From: Roseovarius mucosus DSM 17069
GTDB taxonomy: Bacteria; Pseudomonadota; Alphaproteobacteria; Rhodobacterales; Rhodobacteraceae
Length of the DNA stretch: 64,000 nt
Assembly (NCBI RefSeq): GCF_000768555.3
Contig: NZ_KN293980.1
Location: forward strand, 452,138 to 516,137
Direction: 5' to 3'
Positions 44,124-54,338 of the stretch are shown piece by piece. The notes beneath the pieces were generated by a model, which was given only the letters and a program-made list of their open reading frames with translations, ran no database searches and was not told where the DNA came from. Made by a program: the position numbers and the translations under genes. Positions within the stretch are counted from its first letter, which is position 1; each line of letters begins with the position of its first letter.

Positions 44124-44420
44124 TGCGAGAGACCCGAGTAGCGATGACCGATATGATTGCGGCCCGCGCCGAAGCCGAGACAAGGCTGGAGGCGTTTGTG
44201 CCGCGCATGGGGCGGAGCGATCCCCGCCAAGGGTGGGCTTTTGTCCGCGGCACATTCTGGCGTCAACCCGAAAGGAATGGCAGCACCCTGGAAGGGCGGG
44301 CGACCATCCTGTCGGCCATGTGTCTTGCATCAATGCGATGCTTATGCCGATCAGCCCAAGAAACGGCTGCCCGCTGCAGCCAAGTGGGAATTTACTGCCG
44401 CTCAAGCCACATTGGCTTGA
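44124..44420 (+). pseudogene. Decayed formylglycine-generating enzyme (SUMF1 family) fragment
   Basis: Three frames together match the family: GWAFVRGTFWRQPERNGSTLEGR in one frame, then HPVGHVS in the next, then AYADQPKKRLPAAAKWEFTAA in the third, corresponding to GGTFxMG..., the conserved HPVVHVSWxDA block and AYADWAGKRLPTEAEWEFAAR. Two frameshifts in about 100 bases plus substitutions at conserved positions mean it is not functional. Family members activate sulfatases by converting cysteine to formylglycine. The flanks (44000-44120 and 44420-44455) contain nothing else I recognise. Confidence 0.7.
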
Positions 44421-44455
44421 GGTATGTCTCCGCCTGACGCTTAGGCCTTGAGTAT

Positions 44456-46006
44456 CTAGAACAAAAGTGACGGCAGCCATGTGGCCAGGAATGGCATGGC
44501 CCAGACCAGTAGAATGCCAACAGCCTGCAACCCGATGAAGGGCACAACGCCGCGATAGATATGGACGGTCGTGATTTCCTTGGGCGCCGCAGCGCGCAGG
44601 TAGAACAGCGAAAACCCGAACGGCGGGGTCAGAAAGCTGGTTTGCAGGTTGATCGCCAAGAGCACGCCCAGCCAGATCGGATCATGCCCCATCAGGATCA
44701 ACGAAGGCGCAACAAGCGGCAGCACGATCACCGAGATCTCGACGAAATCCAAAAAGAAGCCCAGCACGAAGACAAACAGCATCACGAAGAGCAATGCGCC
44801 GGTCGGACCACCCGGTAGGTTCTCGAGCATATGGGCCACGCGCTCTTCACCGCCCAGCCCGATGAAGACCAGCGAAAAGAAACCGGCGGCCAGAATGGTG
44901 GCAAAGATCATCGATGTCATGGTCAGCGTTGAGGACAGCGCATTATGGATGATTTTCTCGCGCATGGCGGCGCGCAATGCCAGAAGGACAGCGACAAGGC
45001 CAACGATGGCCAACAGCGCATAAAAAGCTCCGATCGCCCATTCCAGCGTGCCGTTGTCACTGCGCTGCAGCCGGACGGGATAAACCCCTGCGAGAAGGCC
45101 CAGAATCACCAAAGCTGCGGCGCCCAGCAGGATCAGCTTCGGGTTGACCCCGATCTTGCGCCCAGCCATCAGCAGCGCACCGATGGCCCCGACTGAGGCG
45201 GCCTCGGTCGGGGTGGCGATACCGCCAAGAATGGCACCGAGAACCGCGAAGATCAGCAGAACCGGTGGAACGATCGCGGCAAAAACTTCGTGCCGGTCTG
45301 GCCGTGCAAGACCGATGTCCGCCGGGGGCATGTCGTGCGGGCGCAAGGCCCCGCGGATTAGGATGTACAGCAGATAAAGCGTGACAAGCAGAAGCCCCGG
45401 GATCATCGCTGCGGCAAAGAACTGTCCGACCGAAAGCGCCTCGACCGAGAATTTCCCTTGTTCGTATTGCGCTTGTTGGAAGGCGTTGGACATGACGTCC
45501 GCAAGGATGATCAGCAAGGTTGAGGGGGGGATGATCTGCCCCAGCGTGCCAGCGGTGCACACGATGCCCGCCGACAGCGCAGGATTATAGCCCGCGCGCA
45601 GCATTGTGGGCAGGGCAATCATGCCCATCGCGACCACCGTCGCGCCAACGATCCCCGTAGACGCCGCCAACAGCGCACCGACCAGAACGACAGAAATCCC
45701 CAACCCCCCGCGCAATTGCCCAAAGCTGCGGCCCATGGTGTCCAGCAGCTCTTCGGCGATGCGGCTTTTTTCAAGAATGGCCCCCATCAGCACAAAGACG
45801 GGAATGGCGATGAGCACGGTGTTGGTCAGCAGACCAAACGCCCGCTGCCCCAATGCCCCTAGCAGAGAGACATCCATGACCCCAAGCATCCACCCCAGAT
45901 AGGCAAAGGCAATAGCCACGCCCGCAATGCTGAACGACACTGGAAAGCCAGACAGGATCGCCATCATGAGGGCGGCGAACATAATGAGGTCAAGATACCC
46001 AGTCAT
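44456..46006 (-). CDS. dctM: TRAP transporter large permease (DctM family)
   Basis: 516 residues, about 12 or more hydrophobic helices, ending MPFLATWLPSLLF. Family features: AIPVFVLMGAILEKSRIAEELLDTMG, MIALPTMLRAGYNPALSAGIVCTAGTLGQIIPPS, GFFLDFVEISVIVLPLVAPSL. Slightly longer than the ~430-residue average, with an extra central segment (ILGLLAGVYPVRLQRSDNG), which is seen in some DctM proteins. Starts overlapping the DctQ stop by 4 bases; forms the membrane core of the TRAP system. Confidence 0.95.
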   Translation of the reverse strand: MTGYLDLIMFAALMMAILSGFPVSFSIAGVAIAFAYLGWMLGVMDVSLLGALGQRAFGLLTNTVLIAIPVFVLMGAILEKSRIAEELLDTMGRSFGQLRGGLGISVVLVGALLAASTGIVGATVVAMGMIALPTMLRAGYNPALSAGIVCTAGTLGQIIPPSTLLIILADVMSNAFQQAQYEQGKFSVEALSVGQFFAAAMIPGLLLVTLYLLYILIRGALRPHDMPPADIGLARPDRHEVFAAIVPPVLLIFAVLGAILGGIATPTEAASVGAIGALLMAGRKIGVNPKLILLGAAALVILGLLAGVYPVRLQRSDNGTLEWAIGAFYALLAIVGLVAVLLALRAAMREKIIHNALSSTLTMTSMIFATILAAGFFSLVFIGLGGEERVAHMLENLPGGPTGALLFVMLFVFVLGFFLDFVEISVIVLPLVAPSLILMGHDPIWLGVLLAINLQTSFLTPPFGFSLFYLRAAAPKEITTVHIYRGVVPFIGLQAVGILLVWAMPFLATWLPSLLF

Positions 46007-46500
46007 GTCGCGCTCTTTTCATGAAAGAGGCGCACCAAGAGCGCCAGTGACTGCAACAGGATCAGGACGCAAAACGCTGGGATCAGGGATTTGAGCAGGA
46101 AGACCGCCTCGATCCCGCCGACCGAAATCGGCCCTTCGAGGATTTTCCATGAATTTCGCACGGTCGGCCACGACCAGTAGAGCAGGGCGATCATGGATGG
46201 GATCAGCAGAAAGATATGGCCGAATATGTCGATACGGCGCCGCTTGGCGTCCGTGACCTTGGCGTAGAACACATCGACGCGGACGTGTTTGTCCACCAGC
46301 AGCGTGAACCCCGCGCCCAGCATGAAGAGCGTTGCGTGCATATACAAAACGCTTTCCTGCGCGGCGATGGAATTAACGCCGAAAACGTAGCGCCCGATGA
46401 CGATGCAGAATTGCGCCAGAACCATAAGGAGGGCCAGCCACCGGACCACGTCGGCGACAGCTGTGTTCATTCGGTCAATCGCATTGGCAAAGCGCAGCAT
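46003..46500 (-). CDS. dctQ: TRAP transporter small permease (DctQ family)
   Basis: 165 residues with four hydrophobic helices (VVRWLALLMVLAQFCIVIGRYVF, ESVLYMHATLFMLGAGFTLLVDKHVRV, IDIFGHIFLLIPSMIALLYW). Contains VRVDVFYAKVTDAKRRRIDIFG, conserved in DctQ. Partner of the DctM permease encoded next. Lies 60 bases after the substrate-binding protein gene in the same operon. Confidence 0.94.
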   Translation of the reverse strand: MLRFANAIDRMNTAVADVVRWLALLMVLAQFCIVIGRYVFGVNSIAAQESVLYMHATLFMLGAGFTLLVDKHVRVDVFYAKVTDAKRRRIDIFGHIFLLIPSMIALLYWSWPTVRNSWKILEGPISVGGIEAVFLLKSLIPAFCVLILLQSLALLVRLFHEKSAT

Positions 46501-46560
46501 GGCGGACCCTCTTTTGGCATGGACGTGGTGCCCGACACAGGCCGCGCACCACGGTCTGCA

Positions 46561-47646
46561 TCAGTAACCGAACACGCCTGCGCGGGCATTCATCTGCCCG
46601 TTGTCGGCGTAGGGCATGTAACCGCCCACCAGATCGCGGTACGCGATAAAGCTTTCGGTGATCCGCACGACAAGCTCGTCTTCGTCGGCCAGATATTCCT
46701 GCATGACCTCGTCCGCCGCGACGCCCATGGCTGCAATCACATCATCGGGCAGCTTGCGCAGCTGAACGTTGTGTTCGGACACAAGCGTCTTCAAAGACTG
46801 CGCGTGCTTGGTCATGTATTCTGTCCAAACGGGGTTATAGAGGCCCTGACAGGCCTGCGTGACCACCTCTTTGAGGTCATCGGGCAGCTCGGCATAGACA
46901 TTTGCGTTCACGCCGCATTCCTCCGCTGACGACGGCTCGCCCACGCCGGGCCAGTAGTAGTAAGGCGCGACCTGGTAATAGCCAAGCGCCGAGTCCGTCC
47001 ACGGTCCAATGAATTCGCCAGCATCCAGTGCCCCGGTTTGCAGAGCCTGGAACATCGCGGGACCTGACATGGCCTCTGCCGCCATGCCCAGCTTGGCGGC
47101 CATCTGCGATGCGATGCCGGTGGTTCGGAACTTGAGACCCTTGAGGTCCTCGACCGAGTTGATCTCGGTCTTGAACCAGCCCGCCCATTGCGGGCCGGAG
47201 TTGCCGCACAGGAACGGCTTGATGCCGAAACGGCCATACATTTCGTCATAAAGTGCCTGACCGCCGCCGTGATACATCCAGCCAAACTGTTCATCCGCGC
47301 GCAAACCAAAAGGCTGCGAGCCGAACAAAAGGATACCCTTGGACTTGCTGCCCCAATAAGCCGGAACAGCGTGGTAAAGCTCTGCCGTGCCTTCTGCTAC
47401 GGCATCGAAAACGCCGTTGCCGGGCACGATTTCACCGGCGGCGTAAAGCGTGACGTTGATCCGTCCGCCGGACAGCGTGGTGATACGATCGGCAAGTGTT
47501 TGCGCCGCGACACCGGGCCCGGGCAAATTTTTGGGCCATGCCGAGACCAGCTTCCAGTTGCGCACATCCTGCGCGATGGCGGGCGCTGCCAATGTAGTGG
47601 CTGCAGCACCAATACCGGCTGTCGCAATAAATTTCCGTCTATCCAT
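46561..47646 (-). CDS. dctP: TRAP transporter substrate-binding protein (DctP family)
   Basis: 361 residues. A twin-arginine-like signal (MDRRKFIATAGIGAAATTLAAPAIA) precedes the mature protein beginning QDVRNWKLVSAWPKNLPGPG. TRAP-binding features: GKFRTTGIASQMAAKLGMAAEAM region and VTQACQGLYNPVWTEYMTKHAQSL. Ligand unknown; position directly downstream of the hut operon on the same strand suggests histidine, urocanate or a hydantoin/imidazole, by inference. Upstream 60 bases carry two copies of GTTGGGTTTT. Confidence 0.93.
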   Translation of the reverse strand: MDRRKFIATAGIGAAATTLAAPAIAQDVRNWKLVSAWPKNLPGPGVAAQTLADRITTLSGGRINVTLYAAGEIVPGNGVFDAVAEGTAELYHAVPAYWGSKSKGILLFGSQPFGLRADEQFGWMYHGGGQALYDEMYGRFGIKPFLCGNSGPQWAGWFKTEINSVEDLKGLKFRTTGIASQMAAKLGMAAEAMSGPAMFQALQTGALDAGEFIGPWTDSALGYYQVAPYYYWPGVGEPSSAEECGVNANVYAELPDDLKEVVTQACQGLYNPVWTEYMTKHAQSLKTLVSEHNVQLRKLPDDVIAAMGVAADEVMQEYLADEDELVVRITESFIAYRDLVGGYMPYADNGQMNARAGVFGY

Positions 47647-47714
47647 AATGTCGTCTCCTTGTTGGGTTTTCTCTTGGTTGGGTTTTGACCGTCTGACGCA
47701 GCCTTCTTGGTTCT

Positions 47715-49388
47715 TCAGTTCCCCAGAATGCGGGGGAGGCGCAGCCCGTTTTCTCGCGCACAGTCGATCGCCTCTTGATAGCCGGCGTCAGCGTGACGCC
47801 AGACGCCGCTGGCCGGATCGTTCCACAGTACGCGTTCGATGCGCTTGGCCGCCTCTGGCGTGCCATCGGCGCAGATCACGACGCCGGAATGCTGGCTGAA
47901 CCCCATACCAACACCGCCGCCATGGTGGATGGAAACCCAAGTGGCACCTGACGCAGTGTTGACCAGCGCGTTCAGCAACGGCCAATCGGATACGGCGTCA
48001 GATCCGTCTTTCATCGCTTCCGTTTCGCGGTTGGGCGAAGCAACTGACCCGCTGTCGAGATGGTCACGACCAATGACGACGGGCGCCTTCAACTCGCCAC
48101 TTGCCACCATCTCGTTGAACGCAAGGCCCGCACGGTGCCGGTCCCCAAGACCGATCCAGCAGATGCGGGCCGGCAGGCCTTGAAATGCGATCCGGTCGCG
48201 CGCCATGTCGAGCCAGTTGTGCAGATGGGTGTTGTCGGGGAACAATTCCTTCATCTTCTGGTCTGTCTTGTAGATATCCTCGGGATCACCCGAGAGCGCA
48301 GCCCAGCGAAATGGTCCGATGCCACGGCAGAACAGCGGACGGATATAGGCGGGCACGAAGCCCGGGAAAGCAAAGGCGTTGTCCAACCCTTCCTCAAGCG
48401 CCACCTGACGGATATTGTTGCCGTAATCCAACGTCGGCACACCGGCGTTCCAGAAATCAACCATCGCCGCAACATGGGTTTTCATCGACGCGCGGGCGGC
48501 CTTTTCAACCGCCTTGGGGTCGCTTTCGCGCTTGGCCTTCCATTCCGCCATGGTCCAGCCTTGGGGCAGATAGCCGTTCAGCGGGTCATGGGCGCTGGTC
48601 TGGTCGGTCACGATATCAGGGCGGATACCGCGGCGGAAAAGTTCGGGAAAGACATCAGCGGCATTGCCCAAAAGGCCGACAGATTTGGCCTCTCCGGCTT
48701 TGGTCCATCGGTCGATCATCTCCAGCGCTTCGTCCAGCGTGTCAGCGCGTTCGTCGACATATTTGGTGCGCAGGCGGAAATCGATGCTGTCGGGGTTGCA
48801 CTCAACGGCAAGACAGCAGGCGCCGGCCATCACAGCCGCCAAAGGCTGTGCACCGCCCATGCCGCCCAGACCGCCCGTGAGGATCCACTTGCCTGTCAGA
48901 TCGCCGCCGTAATGCTGACGGCCTGCCTCAACGAAGGTCTCATAAGTGCCCTGCACGATGCCTTGGGAGCCGATGTAAATCCACGATCCGGCCGTCATCT
49001 GACCGTACATGGCCAGACCTTTCTTATCCAACTCGTTGAAGTGATCCCAAGTCGCCCAATGCGGCACAAGGTTTGAATTGGCAATCAGAACGCGCGGCGC
49101 GTCTACATGTGTCTTGACGATGGCGATGGGCTTGCCTGATTGCACGACAAGTGTTTCGTCCGCCTCCAGATCGCGCAAGCTGGCGACGATGCAATCATAG
49201 TCCGCCCAAGTGCGCGCGGCGCGTCCGATGCCACCGTAAACCACCAGCTCATGCGGGTTCTCGGCGACATCGGGGTGCAGGTTGTTCATCAGCATCCGCA
49301 AGGGGGCTTCGGTCTGCCAACTCTTCGCGCTCAGTTCGGTCCCCGTTGCGGGATAGATGTCGCGAGTGTTCTTGCGCGGGTCGCTCAT
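47715..49388 (-). CDS. hutU: Urocanate hydratase
   Basis: 557 residues. Full length for the family. NAD-binding region [29 protein letters not shown], and the C-terminal part [53 protein letters not shown]. Converts urocanate to 4-imidazolone-5-propionate with NAD as electrophile. Last of the four overlapping leftward hut genes; overlaps hutG by 4 bases. Confidence 0.97.
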   Translation of the reverse strand: MSDPRKNTRDIYPATGTELSAKSWQTEAPLRMLMNNLHPDVAENPHELVVYGGIGRAARTWADYDCIVASLRDLEADETLVVQSGKPIAIVKTHVDAPRVLIANSNLVPHWATWDHFNELDKKGLAMYGQMTAGSWIYIGSQGIVQGTYETFVEAGRQHYGGDLTGKWILTGGLGGMGGAQPLAAVMAGACCLAVECNPDSIDFRLRTKYVDERADTLDEALEMIDRWTKAGEAKSVGLLGNAADVFPELFRRGIRPDIVTDQTSAHDPLNGYLPQGWTMAEWKAKRESDPKAVEKAARASMKTHVAAMVDFWNAGVPTLDYGNNIRQVALEEGLDNAFAFPGFVPAYIRPLFCRGIGPFRWAALSGDPEDIYKTDQKMKELFPDNTHLHNWLDMARDRIAFQGLPARICWIGLGDRHRAGLAFNEMVASGELKAPVVIGRDHLDSGSVASPNRETEAMKDGSDAVSDWPLLNALVNTASGATWVSIHHGGGVGMGFSQHSGVVICADGTPEAAKRIERVLWNDPASGVWRHADAGYQEAIDCARENGLRLPRILGN

Positions 49389-50176
49389 TGAGGCCTCCAG
49401 TCAGACAGGGATTCGAGAATGGATGTGAGGTGGCGGCGCAGGTGGTCTGCGCGAGAGGGGTCATAACTCCAGGGCGGTGTTTCTGACGCCAGATAGGTGG
49501 ATTGGGCCAGTTCCATCTGGATGGCATGAATGCCGTCCGCCGGTTGACCGTAGTGCCGCGTGGTCCATCCGCCCTTGAAGCGACCATTGAGGATGGCCGT
49601 GTAACCTTTTGCGTTCGAACAAATATGCATCGTTCGTTCCACAAGTTCGGGGGTGCAGGTGGCACCGTTGTTGGTGCCGATGTTGAAGTCCGGTAATGTG
49701 CCGTCAAACAAAAACGGAATATGCGACCGGATCGAGTGGCAGTCGTATAGGATCGCAAAACCATGGATCGCTTTCACGCGCTCCAGCTCGGCGGCCAGTG
49801 CGGCATGATAAGGGGCGTGATAGGCGATGCGTCTGCGTTCGACTTCCGTGTCGTCGGGCTCTTCGCCCGAGGGGTAGATCGGCACGCCGTCGAAATCGGT
49901 CGTCGGGCAAAGGTCGGTGGTGTTTTGGCCGGGGTAAAGGCTTGCGCCCGAAGGGTCGCGGTTCACGTCAATCACATAGCGATGCACGGGCGTGCGCACA
50001 TAGGTCACATCCGCCACGAGACCATCATAAAGCTGGTGAATATGCCAGTCGGTATCGGCCATGGCACGGCCCGTGTCGTTCAGGCGGGCAAGGCAATCGT
50101 CGGGAATATCGGTGCCGGTATGGGGCAGGCCAAGAACCAAGGGGCTATCGCCTTGGGTGATGTCGATCAGGCTCAT
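49385..50176 (-). CDS. hutG: N-formylglutamate deformylase
   Basis: 263 residues. [74 protein letters not shown] carry the metal-binding acid and histidine residues of the family. Hydrolyses N-formylglutamate to glutamate and formate, the last step of the route started by hutF. Overlaps hutH and hutU by 4 bases each. Confidence 0.95.
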   Translation of the reverse strand: MSLIDITQGDSPLVLGLPHTGTDIPDDCLARLNDTGRAMADTDWHIHQLYDGLVADVTYVRTPVHRYVIDVNRDPSGASLYPGQNTTDLCPTTDFDGVPIYPSGEEPDDTEVERRRIAYHAPYHAALAAELERVKAIHGFAILYDCHSIRSHIPFLFDGTLPDFNIGTNNGATCTPELVERTMHICSNAKGYTAILNGRFKGGWTTRHYGQPADGIHAIQMELAQSTYLASETPPWSYDPSRADHLRRHLTSILESLSDWRPQ

Positions 50177-51699
50177 AGTGACATTTCCAGTCCAGAGGCC
50201 GCTGCAAGGCTATCGTTGCTGATACAGTCCGCCGCAGCCCGCAGGTCGGGGGCCAGATAGCGATCTTTCTGCAAGGTCGGGACAACCGTGCGCAGGTGGG
50301 CCATCGCCGCCTGTAAGGGCCGCGACGTGACAAGAGGCGCGCGTTGTTCGATCCCCTGGGCGGCGCAGATCGCCTCGATCCCAAGAATGCCGTTCAGGTT
50401 TGCGGTCATCCGCCGCAAGCGGCGTGCGCCATGGGCGGCCATGCTGACGTGATCTTCCTGGTTGGCTGATGTCGGCGTGCTGTCGGTCGAGCAGGGATTC
50501 GCCAAGTGCTTGTTTTCGCTCATCAAGGCGGCGGTGGTCACTTCGGCGATCATCAGGCCCGAATTCAGCCCTGGTTCTGGCGTCAGGAAGGGCGGCAGAT
50601 CAAATGACAAGGTCGGATCCACCATCAAGGCAACACGCCGCTGCGCGATGGCCCCGATCTCGGCAAGAGCCAGCGCAATCTGATCGGCGGCAAAGGCGAC
50701 GGGTTCCGCATGAAAGTTGCCGCCCGACAGAATTTCACCCGTTTCGGCAATGACGAGTGGGTTGTCAGTGACTGCGTTCGCCTCGATCTCCAAAGTCCGC
50801 CCAGCAAAGCGCAACAAATCGATGGCCGCGCCCGTCACCTGCGGCTGGCACCGAATGCAATAGGGGTCCTGGACGCGGGTGTCGCCGTCCCGGTGGCTTT
50901 CCCGGATCACGCTGCCGTCAAGCAGGCGAGTCATTGCCGCTGCGACGTCAATCTGGCCTTGATGGCCGCGCAGGCTGTGAATGGCGGGATTAAGAGGTGC
51001 GGTGGAGCCCATTATCGCATCTGTTGAAAGCGCCGATGTCACGACTGCAGCCCGTGCCGCGCGCCAGCCCTCAAACAACCCAGCCAAGGCGAGGGCCGTC
51101 GAAAACTGCGTGCCGTTGATCAATGCGAGGCCCTCTTTCGGGCCAAGCACCACCGGCGCCAGCCCAGCTTTGGTCAGCGCCGCGCCGCCGTCCATCGTCT
51201 GGCCTTCATACGTCGCTTCGCCCATCCCGATCATCACGGCCGCCATATGCGCCAGCGGCGCCAGATCGCCCGAAGCCCCGACCGAGCCCTGCACGGGGAT
51301 CACCGGCATGACGTTGCGCGCCAGCATCGCCTCTATCAATGCGCAGATGTCCCACCGCACGCCAGAGGCACCGCGTCCCAATGAAAGCAGCTTCAGCGCC
51401 ATCATCAGGCGGGTTGTCTCTGGCTCCAGCGCATCACCGACCCCGCAGCAATGCGACAGGATCAGATTGCGTTGCAGGGTTTCCGTGTCTTCGGGCGCAA
51501 TGCGGACGGAGGCGAGTTTGCCGAAGCCCGTGTTGATCCCGTAAACGGGCGTGTCGCCACTTGCCGCCAGCGCGACAGTACGGGCGGATGCCTCGACCGC
51601 ACCGCGTGCTGTGGGGTCAAGTCGCGCGGGGCCTTGCCCGCGCCAGATCGTTTCCAGGTCTGCCAGTGTTGCCCCGCCCGGGCGTAGGGTCAGAGTCAT
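50173..51699 (-). CDS. hutH: Histidine ammonia-lyase
   Basis: 508 residues. The self-forming MIO cofactor triad is Ala142-Ser143-Gly144 in [33 protein letters not shown] and the active-site loop are intact. Removes ammonia from L-histidine giving urocanate. Overlaps hutI (ATGA) and hutG. Confidence 0.97.
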   Translation of the reverse strand: MTLTLRPGGATLADLETIWRGQGPARLDPTARGAVEASARTVALAASGDTPVYGINTGFGKLASVRIAPEDTETLQRNLILSHCCGVGDALEPETTRLMMALKLLSLGRGASGVRWDICALIEAMLARNVMPVIPVQGSVGASGDLAPLAHMAAVMIGMGEATYEGQTMDGGAALTKAGLAPVVLGPKEGLALINGTQFSTALALAGLFEGWRAARAAVVTSALSTDAIMGSTAPLNPAIHSLRGHQGQIDVAAAMTRLLDGSVIRESHRDGDTRVQDPYCIRCQPQVTGAAIDLLRFAGRTLEIEANAVTDNPLVIAETGEILSGGNFHAEPVAFAADQIALALAEIGAIAQRRVALMVDPTLSFDLPPFLTPEPGLNSGLMIAEVTTAALMSENKHLANPCSTDSTPTSANQEDHVSMAAHGARRLRRMTANLNGILGIEAICAAQGIEQRAPLVTSRPLQAAMAHLRTVVPTLQKDRYLAPDLRAAADCISNDSLAAASGLEMSL

Positions 51700-52901
51700 T
51701 CAGCACCTCCAAAGATGCGCGTGTGTAGTGGGTTGATCCCGATGCCATAGGACAGTTCCGCCGGATCGCTGACGTTCCAGATCGCCAGGTCGGCGCGCAT
51801 GCCCGGCGCGATGACGCCGCAATCGGTCAAGCCAAGGGCGCGTGCCGCGTTTCGCGTCGTGCCCGCGAGCGCCTCGGCAGGGGTCATCCGGAACAGGGTG
51901 CAGGCCATGTTCATCGCCAGCAGGATCGAGCCCAAGGGCGACGATCCGGGGTTCCAATCGGTGCCGACGGCCATCGGCACAGCATGGTCGCGAAAGGCCT
52001 GGACGGGCGGCGCTTGGGTTTCGTGAATGGTGTAAAACGCGCCGGGCAATAGCACGGCCACGGTGCCGCTGGCGGCCAATGCGGCGGCATCTGCGGGGGT
52101 GGCGTATTCCACGTGATCGGCGGACAATGCACCGTACTTTGCCGCGAGCGCTGTGCCGCCGATGTGGCTGAGCTGTTCGGCGTGCAGTTTGACGGGCAAG
52201 CCTAACGTGCGCGCTTTGTCGAACACCCGCGCGATTTGCCTAGTGTCAAAGGCGATACCTTCGCAGAACCCGTCCACCGCGTCGACCAACCCTGCCGCAT
52301 GGGCGGCCTCAAGCGTCGGCACGCAGACGGTGTCAATATAGGTGTCAGCATCCATCCCCTTTGGCACTGCGTGCGCGCCCAGAAAGCTGGTTACGATGCG
52401 AACAGGGCGCTGTTTACCAAGGGCGCGTGCAACACGCAGCATCTTGAGTTCGGTTTCCGTGTCCAGCCCATAGCCGGACTTGACCTCGATCACGCTGACG
52501 CCTTGGGCAATTAGGGCATCGACGCGGGGCAGCGCGCTTGCCAGCAGGTCAGCCTCAGAGGCATCCCGTGTCGCACCAACGGTTGAGACGATACCGCCAC
52601 CCGCGCGTGCGACCTCCTCGTAGCTGGCCCCATTCAGGCGCATCTCGAATTCCCGTGCGCGATTGCCGCCGTGAACGATATGCGTGTGGCAATCAATCAG
52701 CGCAGGCGTGACAAGGCGCCCGTCAAAAGACCGCAGGTCAAGATCCGCGTAGTCGGGTGGTAATTTGGACGCCGGACCAACCCACGCAATCTGCCCGTCA
52801 GACACGGCAATCGCCGCTTCCCGGACTAGGCCATAGTCACCTGCCAAGGGTGCCATCGTGGCAGCGGTGATGTCAGTGAGGATATAGGAACGAGACATCA
52901 A
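51696..52901 (-). CDS. hutI: Imidazolonepropionase
   Basis: 401 residues starting MMSRSY (either Met possible). Amidohydrolase metal site [14 protein letters not shown], second site [11 protein letters not shown], and [18 protein letters not shown]. Hydrolyses 4-imidazolone-5-propionate to formimidoylglutamate. First gene of the leftward hut operon and divergent from hutF with only ~70 bases between starts, which therefore hold the shared promoter/operator. Confidence 0.96.
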   Translation of the reverse strand: MMSRSYILTDITAATMAPLAGDYGLVREAAIAVSDGQIAWVGPASKLPPDYADLDLRSFDGRLVTPALIDCHTHIVHGGNRAREFEMRLNGASYEEVARAGGGIVSTVGATRDASEADLLASALPRVDALIAQGVSVIEVKSGYGLDTETELKMLRVARALGKQRPVRIVTSFLGAHAVPKGMDADTYIDTVCVPTLEAAHAAGLVDAVDGFCEGIAFDTRQIARVFDKARTLGLPVKLHAEQLSHIGGTALAAKYGALSADHVEYATPADAAALAASGTVAVLLPGAFYTIHETQAPPVQAFRDHAVPMAVGTDWNPGSSPLGSILLAMNMACTLFRMTPAEALAGTTRNAARALGLTDCGVIAPGMRADLAIWNVSDPAELSYGIGINPLHTRIFGGAE

Positions 52902-52920
52902 GATTCCTTGCTAAAAAGCG

Positions 52921-52949
52921 TACTTAATATTAATATGTAACTACTTAAT
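52921..52949. promoter_or_regulatory. Hut intergenic promoter/operator with repeated TACTTAAT
   Basis: TACTTAAT occurs at 52921-52928 and 52942-52949, spaced 21 bases (two helical turns). Overlapping palindromes TTAATATTAA (52924-52933) and ATATTAATAT (52927-52936) sit between. This 70-base A/T-rich region separates the divergent hutI and hutF operons; the regulator HutC is encoded at 54335. Confidence 0.6.
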
Positions 52950-52970
52950 TTTGTCAACGGAGTTGTTTCT

Positions 52971-54338
52971 GTGCAAATCATCCACGCAAAACAGGTGCTT
53001 ACCCCACAAGGTTGGCAAGATGATCTTGAGATCACGATCGATGCGAATGGTCGAATCGCACATGTCGGGATGCAACGCCAAGCGCCAACCGACCGCGTGT
53101 CTTTGTTGTTGCCCGCGCCGTTGAACCTGCACAGCCACGCCTTTCAACGCGCCATGGCAGGCCTGACCGAAGCGCGCGGTCCTGACCCCAGGGACAGTTT
53201 CTGGAGTTGGCGGCGGCTGATGTACAAATTCCTTGACCAACTCACGCCCGACCACGTCCAAGCCATCGCCGCGCTGGTGTTCATGGAGATGCTGGAGGCT
53301 GGGTATGGCGCGGTGGCCGAGTTTCACTATCTGCACCATGACGTCGGTGGAGTGCCCTACACCAACCTTGCTGAAATGTCGCACAGGATCACTGCCGCGG
53401 CTGAGCAGGCCGGTATCGGTCTGACGCTTCTGCCGGTTCACTACCAATTCGGTGGTTGCGATCTGCGGGCTTTGAATGGTGGGCAAAGGCGGTTTGGAAA
53501 TGACCCCGAACGGTTCTTGCGCCTTCATCAAGATGCCGTAGCTGCTGTTGCCGCCGGTCCGGCAGACTTCACCGTCGGCATTGCCCCCCATTCGCTGCGT
53601 GCGGTTGATCCCGACGGCTTGGCCACGATCCTTGAACAGGCCACATGCGGCCCAATCCACATGCATCTTGCCGAACAGGTTGCCGAAGTCGATGAGGTGG
53701 TCGCCCATCTTCGTGCCCGACCCACCGAATGGTTGCTGGCCAATCATAATGTAGATGCGCGCTGGTGTCTGATCCATTGCACGCAGATGACGCAAGCTGA
53801 AACCATCGCCCTCGCCGCGAGCGGTGCGGTGGCAGGTCTGTGCCCCTTGACGGAATCAAACCTCGGCGACGGTATCTTCAACGGGACGGCTTACCTCGGG
53901 CAGGGCGGTACGATCGGCTTTGGCTCGGACTCAAACGTACACATCACACTGTTCGAAGAACTCAAGACGCTGGAGTATTCCCAACGCTTGCGCGATCTGT
54001 CGCGGGCGGCACTGGCGACGCAGGACCGTTCAACCGGGCGCGTTCTGTTCGAGTCGGCGGCCAAGGGAGGCGCGCAGGCGGGCGGGCGGCACTGCGGTGT
54101 GATCGAAGCAGGCTTCTGGGCCGACTTGCTGGGGCTTGATGACGACAATCAATGGCTCTGCAACCGGCAGCGGGATGCGAGCATCGACAGCCTGATATTT
54201 GGCGGTGGCGGGCAGGCGTGTATCTCTGATGTCTGGAGCGCGGGACGACATGTGGTCCAGAAAGGTCGTCATTTCCGGCGGGACGCGATAATCAACACCT
54301 TCAAGACAACGATGAGTCAGCTGGAGACCAACATTTGA
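52971..54338 (+). CDS. hutF: Formimidoylglutamate deiminase
   Basis: 455 residues starting at GTG 52971. Amidohydrolase features: LLPAPLNLHSHAFQRAMAGLTEARG, then HLAEQVAEVDEVV and GSDSNVHITLFEELKTLEYSQRL. Converts formimidoylglutamate to N-formylglutamate and ammonia, which fixes the five-step rather than four-step histidine route. Overlaps hutC by 4 bases. Confidence 0.95.
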   Translation: MQIIHAKQVLTPQGWQDDLEITIDANGRIAHVGMQRQAPTDRVSLLLPAPLNLHSHAFQRAMAGLTEARGPDPRDSFWSWRRLMYKFLDQLTPDHVQAIAALVFMEMLEAGYGAVAEFHYLHHDVGGVPYTNLAEMSHRITAAAEQAGIGLTLLPVHYQFGGCDLRALNGGQRRFGNDPERFLRLHQDAVAAVAAGPADFTVGIAPHSLRAVDPDGLATILEQATCGPIHMHLAEQVAEVDEVVAHLRARPTEWLLANHNVDARWCLIHCTQMTQAETIALAASGAVAGLCPLTESNLGDGIFNGTAYLGQGGTIGFGSDSNVHITLFEELKTLEYSQRLRDLSRAALATQDRSTGRVLFESAAKGGAQAGGRHCGVIEAGFWADLLGLDDDNQWLCNRQRDASIDSLIFGGGGQACISDVWSAGRHVVQKGRHFRRDAIINTFKTTMSQLETNI

